This document shows, one piece after another, positions 17,676-26,364 of a DNA stretch of 64,000 bases (positions are counted from its first letter, which is position 1; each line of letters starts with the position of its first letter). This DNA is from Halorubrum sp. 2020YC2. GTDB taxonomy: Archaea; Halobacteriota; Halobacteria; Halobacteriales; Haloferacaceae. The notes beneath the pieces were generated by a model. It saw only the letters and a list, made by a program, of their open reading frames with translations. It was not told the origin of the DNA and made no database searches. The stretch is from NCBI RefSeq assembly GCF_018623055.1, contig NZ_CP076019.1:806001-870000 (forward strand), given 5' to 3'. The translations under genes and the position numbers were made by a program.

Positions 17676-17741
17676 TACCCGTCGTTTCGCCGGGAGAGGT
17701 TTAAAGCCGTTCGTTGCCGTGTCGGGCCGGCGGCCGTCCGG

Positions 17742-18089
17742 TCACTCGTCGTAGTCGGCGTACAGGCGGTCCATCCGCGCCGCCATCACGAAGTCGGCCC
17801 GGGTGAGGCCGCCGACCTCGTGGCTCCATATCTCGACCCCGACCTCGCCCCACGACAGCGCGATGTCCGGGTGGTGCCACTCCCGTTCGGCCAGTTCGCC
17901 CACGTCGTTCGTGAACGCCAGCGCCGTCTCGAAGTCGGGGAACTCGTAGCTCGCCTCCAGGTGGTGGTCGTCCACGACCTCCCACGCGGGACCGAGCTCG
18001 TCGAAGTAGTCGGCGTACTCGTCGGCGTCGAGCGGCTCCGCGTCGTCGCCGGCCGTCTCGACCGGCTCGTCCGCGAGCGGTGAGGACAT
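17742..18089 (-). CDS. Pterin-4a-carbinolamine dehydratase-like protein
   Basis: The 115-residue product has the PCD/DCoH core: [40 protein letters not shown] and [19 protein letters not shown]. The EWHHPD histidines are the catalytic hallmark. The enzyme dehydrates 4a-hydroxytetrahydropterin; archaeal homologues may serve other pterins. ATG 18089 is chosen because the in-frame extension is basic. No pterin-dependent hydroxylase is nearby. Confidence 0.9.
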   Translation of the reverse strand: MSSPLADEPVETAGDDAEPLDADEYADYFDELGPAWEVVDDHHLEASYEFPDFETALAFTNDVGELAEREWHHPDIALSWGEVGVEIWSHEVGGLTRADFVMAARMDRLYADYDE

Positions 18090-18163
18090 ACCCCACGTTG
18101 TGCGAGGAGCGGTTTGTACCTTCCGCGGGGAACGCCGCCCGACGGCCGGCGGGACCCGACCGG

Positions 18164-18646
18164 TCACCGGAGCCGCGAGACCGCGTCGCGGACCGCCCGC
18201 CGCAGTCGGGCGAGGCGCCCGCCCCCGCGGTCCGCCCCGCCCCGCTCGTCACCGTCCGCTCCCGTCGCTCCCGGCTCCGAGAGCTCCCACCCGGCCTTCT
18301 CGGCGGCCTCGGTCACCGGCAGGTACTCGTAGCCGGTCTCGGTCGCCACGCGCTCGTCCGCGCGGGTGGTGCCGACGAACACGTACCGCGGGGCCGTGCT
18401 CTCCTCGCGGACGTCCGCGAGCGTGCCCCACTTGTCCCAGTTCGTGAGCTCGTAGTCGTTGTCGACCCCGTGGTCGCGAACGAACGCCGCCACCCGGTCG
18501 GCCTCGTTCGCGACGATGCCGACGTGGCGGCTCCACCGCCGCGCGTCGTCGAACGCCGCGGCCGGGTCCGCGAGCGACCGCGCGGCCCCGAGCGAGAAGA
18601 CCAGCGTCACGTCCCCGTCGCCGGGCGTCGTCGCGTCGATTCCCAT
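18164..18646 (-). CDS. Conserved haloarchaeal protein, possibly DUF7124
   Basis: This 160-residue protein has [60 protein letters not shown] and [20 protein letters not shown]. It is a compact alpha/beta domain followed by a Gly/Arg-rich tail. I associate it loosely with a haloarchaeal domain of unknown function. It is divergent from the BtpA gene by 76 bp. Confidence 0.65.
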   Translation of the reverse strand: MGIDATTPGDGDVTLVFSLGAARSLADPAAAFDDARRWSRHVGIVANEADRVAAFVRDHGVDNDYELTNWDKWGTLADVREESTAPRYVFVGTTRADERVATETGYEYLPVTEAAEKAGWELSEPGATGADGDERGGADRGGGRLARLRRAVRDAVSRLR

Positions 18647-18722
18647 CTCGAACGGATCCAGACGGTCGGCGCCCTAAACGCTGTGGGGAGGCTTTTACCC
18701 GACCGTCCCGTCGCCCTCGACG

Positions 18723-19550
18723 ATGGAGTTCGAATCCACCTTCGGCACGGGCGCGCCGCTGCTCGGCATGGTCCACCTCCCGCCGCTCCCCGGCGCTCCC
18801 CGGGCGCCGGACGACGGGCGCGAGGCGATGCGCGCGGCGGTCGACCGGGCCGCGAGCGACGCGCGGGCGCTCGACCGCGGCGGCGTCGACGGGATCGTGA
18901 TCGAGAACTTCGGGGACGCGCCCTTCTACCCCGACGAGGTCCCGCCCCACGTCGTCGCGGGCGTGACCCGCGCCGCGACCGCGGTCGCCGCCGAGACGGA
19001 CCTCCCGCTCGGCGTCAACGTCCTCCGGAACGACGCCGAGGCCGCCCTCTCCGTCGCCGCCGCCGTCGACGCCCAGTTCGTCCGCGTGAACGTCCACACC
19101 GGCGCCCGCGTGACGGACCAGGGGATCGTTCAGGGGCGCGCCCACGAGACGCTCCGCCTGCGCGACCGCCTCGGCGTCGACGTCGGCGTCTTCGCCGACA
19201 CCGACGTGAAACACTCCGCGCCGCTGACCCCGGCGGGGTACACCGCCGAGTCGTTCGCGGACACCGCCGAGCGCGGCCTCGCGGACGCCGTCATCGCCTC
19301 CGGCCCCGGGACCGGCGAAGCCGTCGACGCCGACGCCCTCGAGGCGGTCGTGGCCGAGCGCGAGCGCCACGGGCTCGACACCCCCGTCCTCGTCGGGAGC
19401 GGCGTCACGCCGGAGACGGTCGGCGGTCTGCTCGGCGTCGCCGACGGCGCCATCGTCGGCACCGCGCTCAAGGAGGGCGGCGAGACGACCGCCCCGGTCG
19501 ACCCGGACCGCGTCGCGGACCTCGTCGCGGCCGCCGACGCGGTCCGGTGA
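18723..19550 (+). CDS. BtpA/SgcQ family protein
   Basis: This 275-residue TIM-barrel protein shows the BtpA signatures LLGMVHLPPLPGAP, GGVDGIVIENFGDAPFYPDE, LGVNVLRNDAEAALSVAAA, FVRVNVHTGARVTDQG and LVGSGVTPETVGGLLGVADG. The last is a phosphate-binding loop of the kind found in phosphoribosyl enzymes. BtpA influences photosystem I stability in cyanobacteria, but the chemistry in archaea is not settled. It faces the PfkB kinase/deaminase pair, which may point to a nucleoside or sugar-phosphate role (inference). Confidence 0.92.
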   Translation: MEFESTFGTGAPLLGMVHLPPLPGAPRAPDDGREAMRAAVDRAASDARALDRGGVDGIVIENFGDAPFYPDEVPPHVVAGVTRAATAVAAETDLPLGVNVLRNDAEAALSVAAAVDAQFVRVNVHTGARVTDQGIVQGRAHETLRLRDRLGVDVGVFADTDVKHSAPLTPAGYTAESFADTAERGLADAVIASGPGTGEAVDADALEAVVAERERHGLDTPVLVGSGVTPETVGGLLGVADGAIVGTALKEGGETTAPVDPDRVADLVAAADAVR

Positions 19551-19571
19551 CGCTCGTAGCCCCGACCCGCC

Positions 19572-20714
19572 TCACCGGCTCCCGTCCGGCCCGTGCCCGC
19601 GCTCCGCGAGGAACGACTCGACCTCGCTCCGCGTCGGAAGCCCCGGCTGCGTGAACCGGGCGGTGCAGTTGATCGCGGCGACCGCGGCCGCGAACCTGAC
19701 GCCGGAGGCGACCCCGTCGCCGTCGTCGCGCGGCTCCGCGGTCGGCTCCGCGCTCGCCCCGGCAGCCCGCCCCGCGATCCACCGGTCGATCAGCCCGGCG
19801 GTGAACGCGTCGCCGGCGCCGGTCGCGTCGACGGTCTCGACGTCGAACGCGTCGAACCGAGAAGCCTGGCCGCCCGCTACCGCCGTCATCCCGTCGGCGC
19901 CGCGCGTGAGGACCGCCCGGGGCCACGTCGGCCCGCGTCGCGAGCGGGACCCGGCCTTGGAGCGGGACCCGGCCTCGGAGTGAGACCCGGACCCGCCGGT
20001 CTGCGCGGCCGCGACTCGCTCGACGGCCGCCGCCGCCGAGCCGAAGAACGCGGGGGCGGCCACCCCGCCCGCGACGAACACGTCGGCCCGGTGGAGGAAC
20101 CGGTGGATCGTCTGCGGTTCGGTCCCGCGCCCGACTAGCTCCTCGACCGGCCCGGACAGATCGAAGACGAGCGCGGGCGGGTCGGCCTCCGGACTCTCCG
20201 CGGCGCGCTCTCGGAGCGACTCGACCCGGTCGAGGACCCGCCTGGCCGCGCGGTCCGGCGCGTAGGCGGTGAGGAAGACGGCGTCGGCGTCGGCCATCGC
20301 CGCGAGCGCGTCGCCGTCCGGCCGGAGCCGCCGGAAGCTCTCGCCCGCGGTGACGATGGCGCGCTCGCCGTCCGGGTCGCGGAGGATCAGCGACCGGGTG
20401 TGCGGCCCGTCACCGACCGCGACGTGGGTCGCGTCGACGCCGGTCTCCGCGAGGTGTTCCAGCGCCCGCCGCCCGTACTCGTCGTCCCCGACGCGGCTGA
20501 CGAGGCCCGCGTCGCGGCCCAGGCGGTCGAGCGCGACCGCGACGTTCGCGCCGACGCCGCCGAACGCGGACGTGACCTCGCGGGCGAACGCGCCGCCGTC
20601 CGGCTCAGGGAGGTTCGAGACCGCGTACCACTCGTCTATCGCCGCGGCGCCGACGGAGAGGACCGCGGGCGAGCGGTCCCGCTCCGCCTCGCCGGAGTCC
20701 GGTCCCCGCGTCAC
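19572..20714 (-). CDS. PfkB family carbohydrate/nucleoside kinase
   Basis: This 380-residue ribokinase-fold enzyme has PfkB motif 1 (AFGGVGANVAVALDRLGRDA) near the N-terminus and motif 2 (VDATGAGDAFTAGLIDRW) with the catalytic Asp. An internal insert around residue 250 (GSHSEAGSRSKAGSRSRRG) comes from a short tandem DNA repeat near 19938-19990 and is probably a disordered loop. GTG 20714 overlaps the stop of the deaminase gene (GTGA), so the two are translationally coupled. The substrate is probably a sugar or nucleoside. Confidence 0.9.
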   Translation of the reverse strand: MTRGPDSGEAERDRSPAVLSVGAAAIDEWYAVSNLPEPDGGAFAREVTSAFGGVGANVAVALDRLGRDAGLVSRVGDDEYGRRALEHLAETGVDATHVAVGDGPHTRSLILRDPDGERAIVTAGESFRRLRPDGDALAAMADADAVFLTAYAPDRAARRVLDRVESLRERAAESPEADPPALVFDLSGPVEELVGRGTEPQTIHRFLHRADVFVAGGVAAPAFFGSAAAAVERVAAAQTGGSGSHSEAGSRSKAGSRSRRGPTWPRAVLTRGADGMTAVAGGQASRFDAFDVETVDATGAGDAFTAGLIDRWIAGRAAGASAEPTAEPRDDGDGVASGVRFAAAVAAINCTARFTQPGLPTRSEVESFLAERGHGPDGSR

Positions 20715-21220
20715 GGCTCGCCGTAAAAGGACTCGTGGACGCGCATCGCCGCGTCGACGGCGATCGGTCCCTCGACGGTCGTCTCGCCGCCGGCGCGTCG
20801 GATCACCTCCTCGCAGGGGATCGGCACCACCCCGCCGGAGAGGTCGCCGAGCGCCTCGCCGTCGACGCCGAAGACGACCCGGTCGATCCCGGCGTAGTGG
20901 ACCGCCGTCGCGCACATGGGGCACGGCTCCGTGCTGGCGTACATCGTACAGGCCGAAAGCTCGTCGGCGTCCAGCTCGCGCGCGGCCCACCGCGCGAGCG
21001 TCAGCTCTGGGTGCGCGGCGACGTCGTCGCCGGTCCGCGTCTCGTTTCGCGCCTCGCGGACGACCTCGCCGTCGACGACGAGCAGCGCGCCGAACGGCGT
21101 GTCGCCGGCCGCGACGGCGGCCTCGGCCAAGTCGATCGCTCGGTCCACGTACTCGCGGTCGGTCGCGTCGGACGGAAGGTCGGCCGCGACCGGGTCTCCC
21201 GGCGCGTTCTCGTCTGCCAT
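20711..21220 (-). CDS. Guanine/cytidine-type zinc deaminase
   Basis: The 169-residue protein is of the cytidine deaminase superfamily. The zinc motifs are AHPELTLARWAARELD (HPE instead of the usual HAE) and STEPCPMCATAVHYAGIDRV (PCxxC). The length and the FG after VHYAGIDRVV resemble guanine deaminase and tRNA adenosine deaminase relatives; guanine or another base is the likelier substrate. ATG 21220 is preferred over 21244. Coupled translation with the PfkB kinase suggests a base or nucleoside salvage step (inference). Confidence 0.88.
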   Translation of the reverse strand: MADENAPGDPVAADLPSDATDREYVDRAIDLAEAAVAAGDTPFGALLVVDGEVVREARNETRTGDDVAAHPELTLARWAARELDADELSACTMYASTEPCPMCATAVHYAGIDRVVFGVDGEALGDLSGGVVPIPCEEVIRRAGGETTVEGPIAVDAAMRVHESFYGEP

Positions 21221-21244
21221 ACGGACACGTCCCGCTCCGGGCAC

Positions 21245-21574
21245 CTAACGCTTCCCGCGGTCACCGTCGGTCGGTCGCTCCGGGGCGCCATCGTCGTCGT
21301 CGGCCTCGCCGTTTCCGGTCTCGCCGTCCCCGTCGACCGGCGGTCCGGACTCCCGGACGTCGCGGAGGGCGTCGACCGCGTCGTCGGTGGCGGTCGCGGT
21401 CCGGGTCTCGGTGGCGGCGGCGGGGTCGAGACCCTCGGACCCGTCGTCGTCGACCGCGCTCTCGCCGCCGCCGGCCGCCTCGCTCGCTTCCGTCTCGTCG
21501 TCCGATTCCGCCGCGTCGGCCGCGTCGTCGTCCGCGCCGAAGAGCCACGCGCGGACCGCGTCGATGAGTCCCAT
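21245..21574 (-). CDS. Small acidic protein of unknown function
   Basis: The 109-residue product starts MGLIDAVRAWLFGADDD, a short amphipathic helix, and the rest is a low-complexity Asp/Glu/Ala/Thr-rich tail. The N-terminal helix could dock to membrane or a partner. It lies 16 bp after the 21590-22330 gene in the same direction and so is probably cotranscribed with it. Confidence 0.6.
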   Translation of the reverse strand: MGLIDAVRAWLFGADDDAADAAESDDETEASEAAGGGESAVDDDGSEGLDPAAATETRTATATDDAVDALRDVRESGPPVDGDGETGNGEADDDDGAPERPTDGDRGKR

Positions 21575-21589
21575 TGGTCGGTGTCGTGG

Positions 21590-22330
21590 TCAGTAGTTCT
21601 TGAACAGCAGCGCGCGCACGTCGTCTTTCGTCCGCGCCGTCTCGACGCTCCCGTCCGGGAGGTCGACCTCGTACCGCGCGTCGCCGTCGGCCTCCCGCCA
21701 CTTGTCGCCGTGGGTGTCGAGGAGGCTCATCATCGCGTCCAACTGGCCGGCGCCGCCGTCGTCGTCGTCGCCGACCGCGTCGCCGTCGTCGGACTCGCCG
21801 TCGGGTTCGGTCTCGCCGTCGGGTTCGGTCTCGCCGGCGTCGGAGTCGTCGCCGGGGGAGTCGAGGTCGTCACCGGCCGAGTCGAGGTCGAGGTCGACGC
21901 GCGCGAAGGGGTCGGCGGCGAGCCGCTCGGCCGCGTCGAGGACCGCGTCGACGAGTTCGGCCTTCGTCATCTCGCTGCGTCCCGTGACCTCGAAGGCGGC
22001 CGCGATGTCGGAGAGGTCCATCGGATCGTCAGGATCCGGATCGCTGCGCCGCCGGTTCCGCGCCGCCAGCGCCTCGCGGGCCTCGTCGCGGTCGAAGGGC
22101 GGCCCGGCGTCGGCCCGGTCGCCGGACTCCTCGTCGTCGCCCCCGTCGTCGCCGCTTACCGGGTCCGCGGCGCGGTCCGGGTCGTCGACGGCGTCCGCGA
22201 GGTCGAGCAGGTACGCGAGCGCGTCCTCGCGGTCGACGGAGGCGTACGGGCCGGCGTGGGCCGCAGCGAGCTCCCGCCGGAGCGCTTCGATCCGGTCCGC
22301 GTGGTCGTCGGTGATGTCGAGCGTTGGCAT
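21590..22330 (-). CDS. Haloarchaeal protein with SAP/Rho-N-like motif
   Basis: This 246-residue acidic protein has three parts. The N-terminal helical domain is MPTLDITDDHADRIEALRRE. The middle segment MDLSDIAAAFEVTGRSEMTK then AELVDAVLDAA resembles a SAP/Rho-N helical DNA- or RNA-binding motif. The C-terminal domain ends RTKDDVRALLFKNY. A low-complexity linker carries a tandem ETEPDG repeat. Function unknown; it is in an apparent operon with the zinc-ribbon gene upstream and the acidic protein downstream. Confidence 0.65.
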   Translation of the reverse strand: MPTLDITDDHADRIEALRRELAAAHAGPYASVDREDALAYLLDLADAVDDPDRAADPVSGDDGGDDEESGDRADAGPPFDRDEAREALAARNRRRSDPDPDDPMDLSDIAAAFEVTGRSEMTKAELVDAVLDAAERLAADPFARVDLDLDSAGDDLDSPGDDSDAGETEPDGETEPDGESDDGDAVGDDDDGGAGQLDAMMSLLDTHGDKWREADGDARYEVDLPDGSVETARTKDDVRALLFKNY

Positions 22331-22351
22331 GGTGTGGTCTCTGTCGGGCGG

Positions 22352-22540
22352 TTACTGGTCCTCCTCGAAGCGCGCGAGCGCGTCCGCCCAGCTCTCTGCG
22401 AACTCCGGCTCGCCGGAGTGGTCGGCCTCGACGTCGGCGTAGCCGCAGTCGTCGCACGCGACGGCGGTGGCGGCGCCCAGCGAGAGCGACGACAGGGCGG
22501 CGCCACAACGGGGGCAGTCGGACGACACGGATTCTCGCAT
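22352..22540 (-). CDS. Small zinc-ribbon protein
   Basis: This 62-residue protein carries CPRCGAAL and CDDCGYADVE, two CxxC knuckles that form a zinc ribbon, followed by an acidic C-terminal helix. Such proteins are abundant in haloarchaea and often affect regulation or RNA binding; the role here is unknown. The ATG at 22540 is clear because the larger open frame upstream is an antisense shadow of the next gene. It precedes the 21590-22330 gene by 21 bp. Confidence 0.8.
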   Translation of the reverse strand: MRESVSSDCPRCGAALSSLSLGAATAVACDDCGYADVEADHSGEPEFAESWADALARFEEDQ

Positions 22541-22705
22541 AGGAGGTCGTCGCCCGCCGTGAAAAACGCACGGGTCGGGGGCCCGACGGCTCCCAGGCGC
22601 CGCGCCCCCGCTCTCACCGCCGCCGGCGTCCCCACGAGCTCGCCCCCACTCCCGACCGTCGCCGCTCGGGGTAACAGTCATTACACTCGGCGGAAACGTT
22701 CGCAT

Positions 22706-23656
22706 ATGAGCGAAGCGGACGCCGACAACGTCCTCATGGAGTACTACCGGCGGTACGTCGGTGACCCGGAGCGGACGATCGACGTGTACGGCGGGTTCGG
22801 GCTGTTCTTCGCCGGCATCGCCCTCGGGGTGATCGGGGTCGTCGTGTTCCTCTACAGCGCGACGCTCGACCCGACCGCGCTCTCGACGTTCGCGGTCCGC
22901 GAGGTCGCGGCCGTCGCCGGCGCGGTCGGGCTCCCCGCGCTGCTGTTCGGCACCGTCGTCCTCCTGCCCGTCGACCGCCGAATGCTGTACCTCGCGAGCG
23001 CCGGAGTCGCGATCACCCTCGCCGGTACCGGCGCGTTCGTCTGGGCGTACCCGTACAACTGGAACGTCGTCGGCAACCCCGACTACAGCGCGCAGGTCGT
23101 CGCCGTCTACACCGTCGGGCTGGTTGCGGTCATCGGCGCGACCGGCGGCGCGCTGGTCGCCCACCGCGTCGAGCGCGCGACGGGCGGCGCGGCCGCGGGC
23201 GGTGCGAGCGCGGCCGAAGCCGGTGACGGCACCGGCGCGAGCGCCGGCGGCGAGGCGGGTTCGGGGGCGGCCGGCGGCGGCGAGGAAGTCACCGACGAGG
23301 CGGTCCGCGCCGACATCGAGCGCGAACTGGACGACGCGGAGCTGACGTGGGGCGGCGTCGAGCGCTCCGAGACGCGCCGGCTGGAGCTGAACACCAGCGC
23401 GGTCGACGACGTCGACGTCGACACCGAGAAGCTCGCGGGATCGGCCACCGAGACGCGGACGACCTCCGGGACGGTCAACGACGCCGTCTCTGAGCTGGAG
23501 GGCCTCCAGGGCGGCGAGGCGAAGACCGACAGCGGGCAGGGGACCGACGACCAGGCCGCGAAGCTCCGCGAACTGCGCGAACAGCAGCGGAAGGAGGCCG
23601 ATGAGGCCGATGAAGATGGCTCGGTCGTCGACAAGATCAAGGGGCTGTTCGGTTGA
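22706..23656 (+). CDS. Four-helix membrane protein, probably DUF7139
   Basis: The 316-residue protein has four hydrophobic segments in its first 150 residues (LFFAGIALGVIGVVVFLYSA, then three more). An Ala/Gly-rich linker and a charged cytoplasmic C-terminal half of about 150 residues follow, ending DKIKGLFG. The layout and N-terminal motif EYYRRYVGDPERTIDVYGGF match a haloarchaeal permease-like family I recall as DUF7139. Function unknown. Repeat copy B follows immediately. Confidence 0.75.
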   Translation: MSEADADNVLMEYYRRYVGDPERTIDVYGGFGLFFAGIALGVIGVVVFLYSATLDPTALSTFAVREVAAVAGAVGLPALLFGTVVLLPVDRRMLYLASAGVAITLAGTGAFVWAYPYNWNVVGNPDYSAQVVAVYTVGLVAVIGATGGALVAHRVERATGGAAAGGASAAEAGDGTGASAGGEAGSGAAGGGEEVTDEAVRADIERELDDAELTWGGVERSETRRLELNTSAVDDVDVDTEKLAGSATETRTTSGTVNDAVSELEGLQGGEAKTDSGQGTDDQAAKLRELREQQRKEADEADEDGSVVDKIKGLFG

Positions 23657-23681
23657 ATCGGGCGAATTGCGTTCGGTGTTA

Positions 23682-24014
23682 TTTATAAAGAGACGCCTCG
23701 GCGGAGGACATCGCTGAAGTTTCAGTCGCTCGCTTATAAATGAGTGATAGCGGATCGGCGGTGAACACTTCCAAAGCCCCAGCCGCGAGGGCGCCGTACG
23801 CTCGCTGCGGTCCTCGGTTGGTCGCTCGCTTCGCTCGCTCCCGCCCTGCGGTCCTTGCGTCGCCTACGGCGCCCTCGCGACTGCCCCTTTGAGTCCCGCC
23901 CCGCACAGCACCTCACACCTCCCCAGCCTCGTCGCGGCCGCTTTTAAGCGGCCGCGACTCCCTCGCGCAGTACTGCTCGGCCGCAAAGGCGGCCTCGCAG
24001 GCACGCGCCACCGC
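23682..24014 (+). repeat. Structured intergenic element, copy B
   Basis: The degenerate first unit (TTTATAA at 23682) is followed by TTATAAA at 23734, 37 nt before CCAAAGCCCC (23771). Stem P1 pairs 23781-23798 with 23865-23882 (17 of 18 bp). Block 2 runs 23881-23933. Stem P2 is 13 bp: GTCGCGGCCGCTT (23931) with AAGCGGCCGCGAC (23946). Stem P3 at 23973-24000 has CTGC/GCAG around GGCCGC/GCGGCC. The copy ends GCGCCACCGC. This compact copy lacks mini-hairpin arrays. It lies between the DUF7139-like gene and the PHP gene, whose own TATA box is at 24069. Confidence 0.8.
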
Positions 24015-24068
24015 GAGTCAATTTGCGAATGTACGCGAGTCAGTTGTCCGACGGCCGTCGTTCGCCCA

Positions 24069-24076
24069 TTTATATA
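24069..24076 (+). promoter_or_regulatory. TATA-like box of the PHP gene
   Basis: TTTATATA is centred about 27 nt before the GTG at 24099, the spacing of leaderless haloarchaeal promoters. It lies outside repeat copy B. Confidence 0.55.
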
Positions 24077-24098
24077 GCTCCCGCCGCGTAGTCCGAGC

Positions 24099-25025
24099 GT
24101 GTCCCGCGTCACCGTCAGCATCGACCCGCACGTCCACTCCGAGGGGAGCTACGACGGCCACGAGCCGGTCGAGCTGATTCTCGAACACGCGGCCGAGATC
24201 GGGCTTGACGCCGTCGTCATCACCGACCACGACGTGATCCGGGAGTCGAAACACGCCGCGGAGCTCGCCTCCGAGTACGGGCTGATCGGCATCCCCGGCG
24301 TCGAGGTGTCGACCGCGCACGGCCACCTGCTGGCGATCGGCGTCGACCGGATGCCGCCGCGCGGCCGCCCGTACGCCGAGACGGTCCGCCGGATCCACGA
24401 GCAGGGCGGCGTCGCGGTCGTCCCCCACCCGTTCCAGCGCTCGCGCCACGGCGTCCGCCAGCGCAACATTCCGACGCCCGCCCCGGCCGACGAGTCGACG
24501 AGGGGGGACCGGGAGCCCGAACCGTCCCCGGAACGGGCCGATTCGGTCGCGGAGACCGACGGCGTCGGGGAGTTCGGCGCGGTCGAGGAGGTCGACGCGA
24601 TAGAGGTGTTCAACGCCTGGCTGTTCACCGGGTACCGGAACCGGCGCGCGCGTCGGTTCGCGGCCGAGCACGGCTACCCGGGGATCGCCGCCAGCGACGC
24701 CCACCACCTCCAGTACGTCGGGCGCGCGTTCACGGAACTGGAGATAGCGGGCCGGGAGTCGGCGGCCGCGGTCACCGCCGCCGACGTGCTGACGGCGATC
24801 CGCCGCGGCACGACGACCGTCGACGGCCGGCGCGCGCCGATCCGGATGGCCGCGAAACACTACGTCGGCGCGGCCGGGCGTCGGTCGGCGTACTACGCCC
24901 GGACCGGCGCGTCTCGGGGCGCTCGGGCCACCGAGCGGACGGCCCGCGACGCGCTCACGGCCGCGAAGGTCGCGGCCCTCCAGTCGGCCCACCGCACCCG
25001 CCGGCTCCTCTCCTGGTTCGCCTGA
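24099..25025 (+). CDS. PHP domain metal-dependent phosphoesterase
   Basis: The 308-residue protein has the PHP metal motifs: DPHVHSEGSYDGH (motif 1), VVITDHDVI (motif 2), IGIPGVEVSTAHGHLLAIG (motif 3), a VVPHPF segment and AASDAHHL (last motif). These build a trinuclear metal site for phosphoester hydrolysis. A hydrophilic insert of about 35 residues follows PHPFQRS. The C-terminal 70 residues are a basic helical tail. Starts at GTG. Substrate unknown. Confidence 0.92.
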   Translation: MSRVTVSIDPHVHSEGSYDGHEPVELILEHAAEIGLDAVVITDHDVIRESKHAAELASEYGLIGIPGVEVSTAHGHLLAIGVDRMPPRGRPYAETVRRIHEQGGVAVVPHPFQRSRHGVRQRNIPTPAPADESTRGDREPEPSPERADSVAETDGVGEFGAVEEVDAIEVFNAWLFTGYRNRRARRFAAEHGYPGIAASDAHHLQYVGRAFTELEIAGRESAAAVTAADVLTAIRRGTTTVDGRRAPIRMAAKHYVGAAGRRSAYYARTGASRGARATERTARDALTAAKVAALQSAHRTRRLLSWFA

Positions 25026-25113
25026 CGGGTCGGCGGGCCTTCGAACGACGCGGATGCCGGCGACGCCGCCCGCGGAGAACGGGGTTTTTGCCCGCGGCCG
25101 CGAATTGTGGAGT

Positions 25114-26364
25114 ATGAGCCACGACAGACGCGAGTCCGGGTTCAAGCGACGGACCCGGGTCGCGGACGCGAGGGCGACGCTCCTCGACGCCGTCACGCCC
25201 CACGACCGAGAGGAATCGGTCCCGGTCGCGGCGGCCGACGGCCGCGTCGTCGCCGAACCGATCGACGCGCCCGCCCCGGTACCGGGGTACGACCGCGCCG
25301 CGATGGACGGGTACGCGGTCCGCGCGAGCGACACCTTCGGTGCGGGCGACCGCTCGCCCGCGGTCCTCGCGGCGAAGCCGGTCGAGGCGGACGCGGTCGC
25401 GCCCGGCGAGGCGGCCCGCGTCCACACCGGCAGCGCGGTGCCCGAGGGCGCGGACGCGGTCGTGATGATCGAGCAGGTCGAGTCGGTCGGAGACGACGTC
25501 GAGGTGTTCGACGCGGTCGCGGCCGGCGAGAACGTCGGCGAGGCCGGCGAGGACGTCGCGGCCGGCCAGCGGCTCTACGAGCCGGGCCACGTCCTGCGGC
25601 CGTCCGACGTCGGCCTGCTGCGCTCGGTCGGTCTCGACCGCGTCGCGGTCCGCGAGCCGCCCGAGGTCGCCGTGATCCCGACCGGCGAGGAGTTGGTCGA
25701 GTCCGACCCCGGCCCCGGCGAGGTGATCGAGACGAACGGGCTCACCGTCTCGCGGCTCGTCGAGCGCTGGGGCGGCGCGGCGCGCTACCGCGACGTCGTC
25801 ACCGACGACCCCGACGCGCTGCGCGAGGCGGTGGAGTCCGACCTCGACGCCGACGTGGTCGTCACCACCGGCGGCTCCTCCGTCGGCGAGCGGGACCTGA
25901 TCCCCGAAGTCGTCGACGGCCTCGGGGAGGTGCTCGTCCACGGCGTCGCGCTGAAGCCCGGCCACCCGGTGTGTCTCGGACGGGCGGAGGGGACGCCGAT
26001 CGTCTCGCTCCCGGGCTACCCGGTCGCGTGCATCGTCAACGCGGCGCAGTTCCTCCGCCCTGCGATGAAGCGGGCCGGTGGGACCGACGCGGAGCCGTTC
26101 CCGACGCGGCGCGCGACGCTCGCCCGGAAGGTCGCGAGCGAACCGGGCGTGCGGACGTTCGCCCGGGTGACGCTCAGTCCCCCCGACGAAGACGACGACG
26201 AGAGCAACGACGGCCTCCCGACCGCGACGCCGACCCGCGCGAGCGGCTCCGGAATCCTCTCCAGCGTCGCGCTCGCGGACGGCTGGGTCGTCGTCCCGGA
26301 GCCGCGGGAGGGGCTCGACGCGGGCGAGGCAGTCGACGTGGAGCTGTGGGAGGCAAACCGATGA
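25114..26364 (+). CDS. moeA: Molybdopterin molybdenumtransferase MoeA (first copy)
   Basis: This 416-residue protein carries the MoeA motifs PVPGYDRAAMDGYAVRASDT, HTGSAVPEGADAVVMIEQVE, VVVTTGGSSVGERDL and LPGYPVACIVNAAQFLRPA. MoeA inserts molybdate into adenylated molybdopterin to finish Moco. ATG 25114 was chosen; the stop overlaps the ATG of the next moeA (ATGA). Two coupled copies suggest one for Mo and one for W or for a different target (inference from two-copy archaea). Confidence 0.95.
   Translation: MSHDRRESGFKRRTRVADARATLLDAVTPHDREESVPVAAADGRVVAEPIDAPAPVPGYDRAAMDGYAVRASDTFGAGDRSPAVLAAKPVEADAVAPGEAARVHTGSAVPEGADAVVMIEQVESVGDDVEVFDAVAAGENVGEAGEDVAAGQRLYEPGHVLRPSDVGLLRSVGLDRVAVREPPEVAVIPTGEELVESDPGPGEVIETNGLTVSRLVERWGGAARYRDVVTDDPDALREAVESDLDADVVVTTGGSSVGERDLIPEVVDGLGEVLVHGVALKPGHPVCLGRAEGTPIVSLPGYPVACIVNAAQFLRPAMKRAGGTDAEPFPTRRATLARKVASEPGVRTFARVTLSPPDEDDDESNDGLPTATPTRASGSGILSSVALADGWVVVPEPREGLDAGEAVDVELWEANR

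Noticed and set aside
21780-21850. The GTCTCGCCGTCGGGTTCG tandem repeat as a regulatory element
   Set aside because: It is in frame inside the 21590-22330 gene and encodes a low-complexity ETEPDG linker.
20735-23656. A 973-codon open frame on the plus strand
   Set aside because: Only its end, from ATG 22706, is a real gene. The front part is the antisense shadow of the deaminase, acidic and zinc-ribbon genes and is Arg/Val-rich.
23679-24121. Small open frames within the repeat copies (also near 15478-15837, 36775-37044 and 41644-42070)
   Set aside because: They arise from the high GC of the element, are Arg/Gly/Ala-rich and differ in frame and sequence between copies; pairing, not coding, is conserved.
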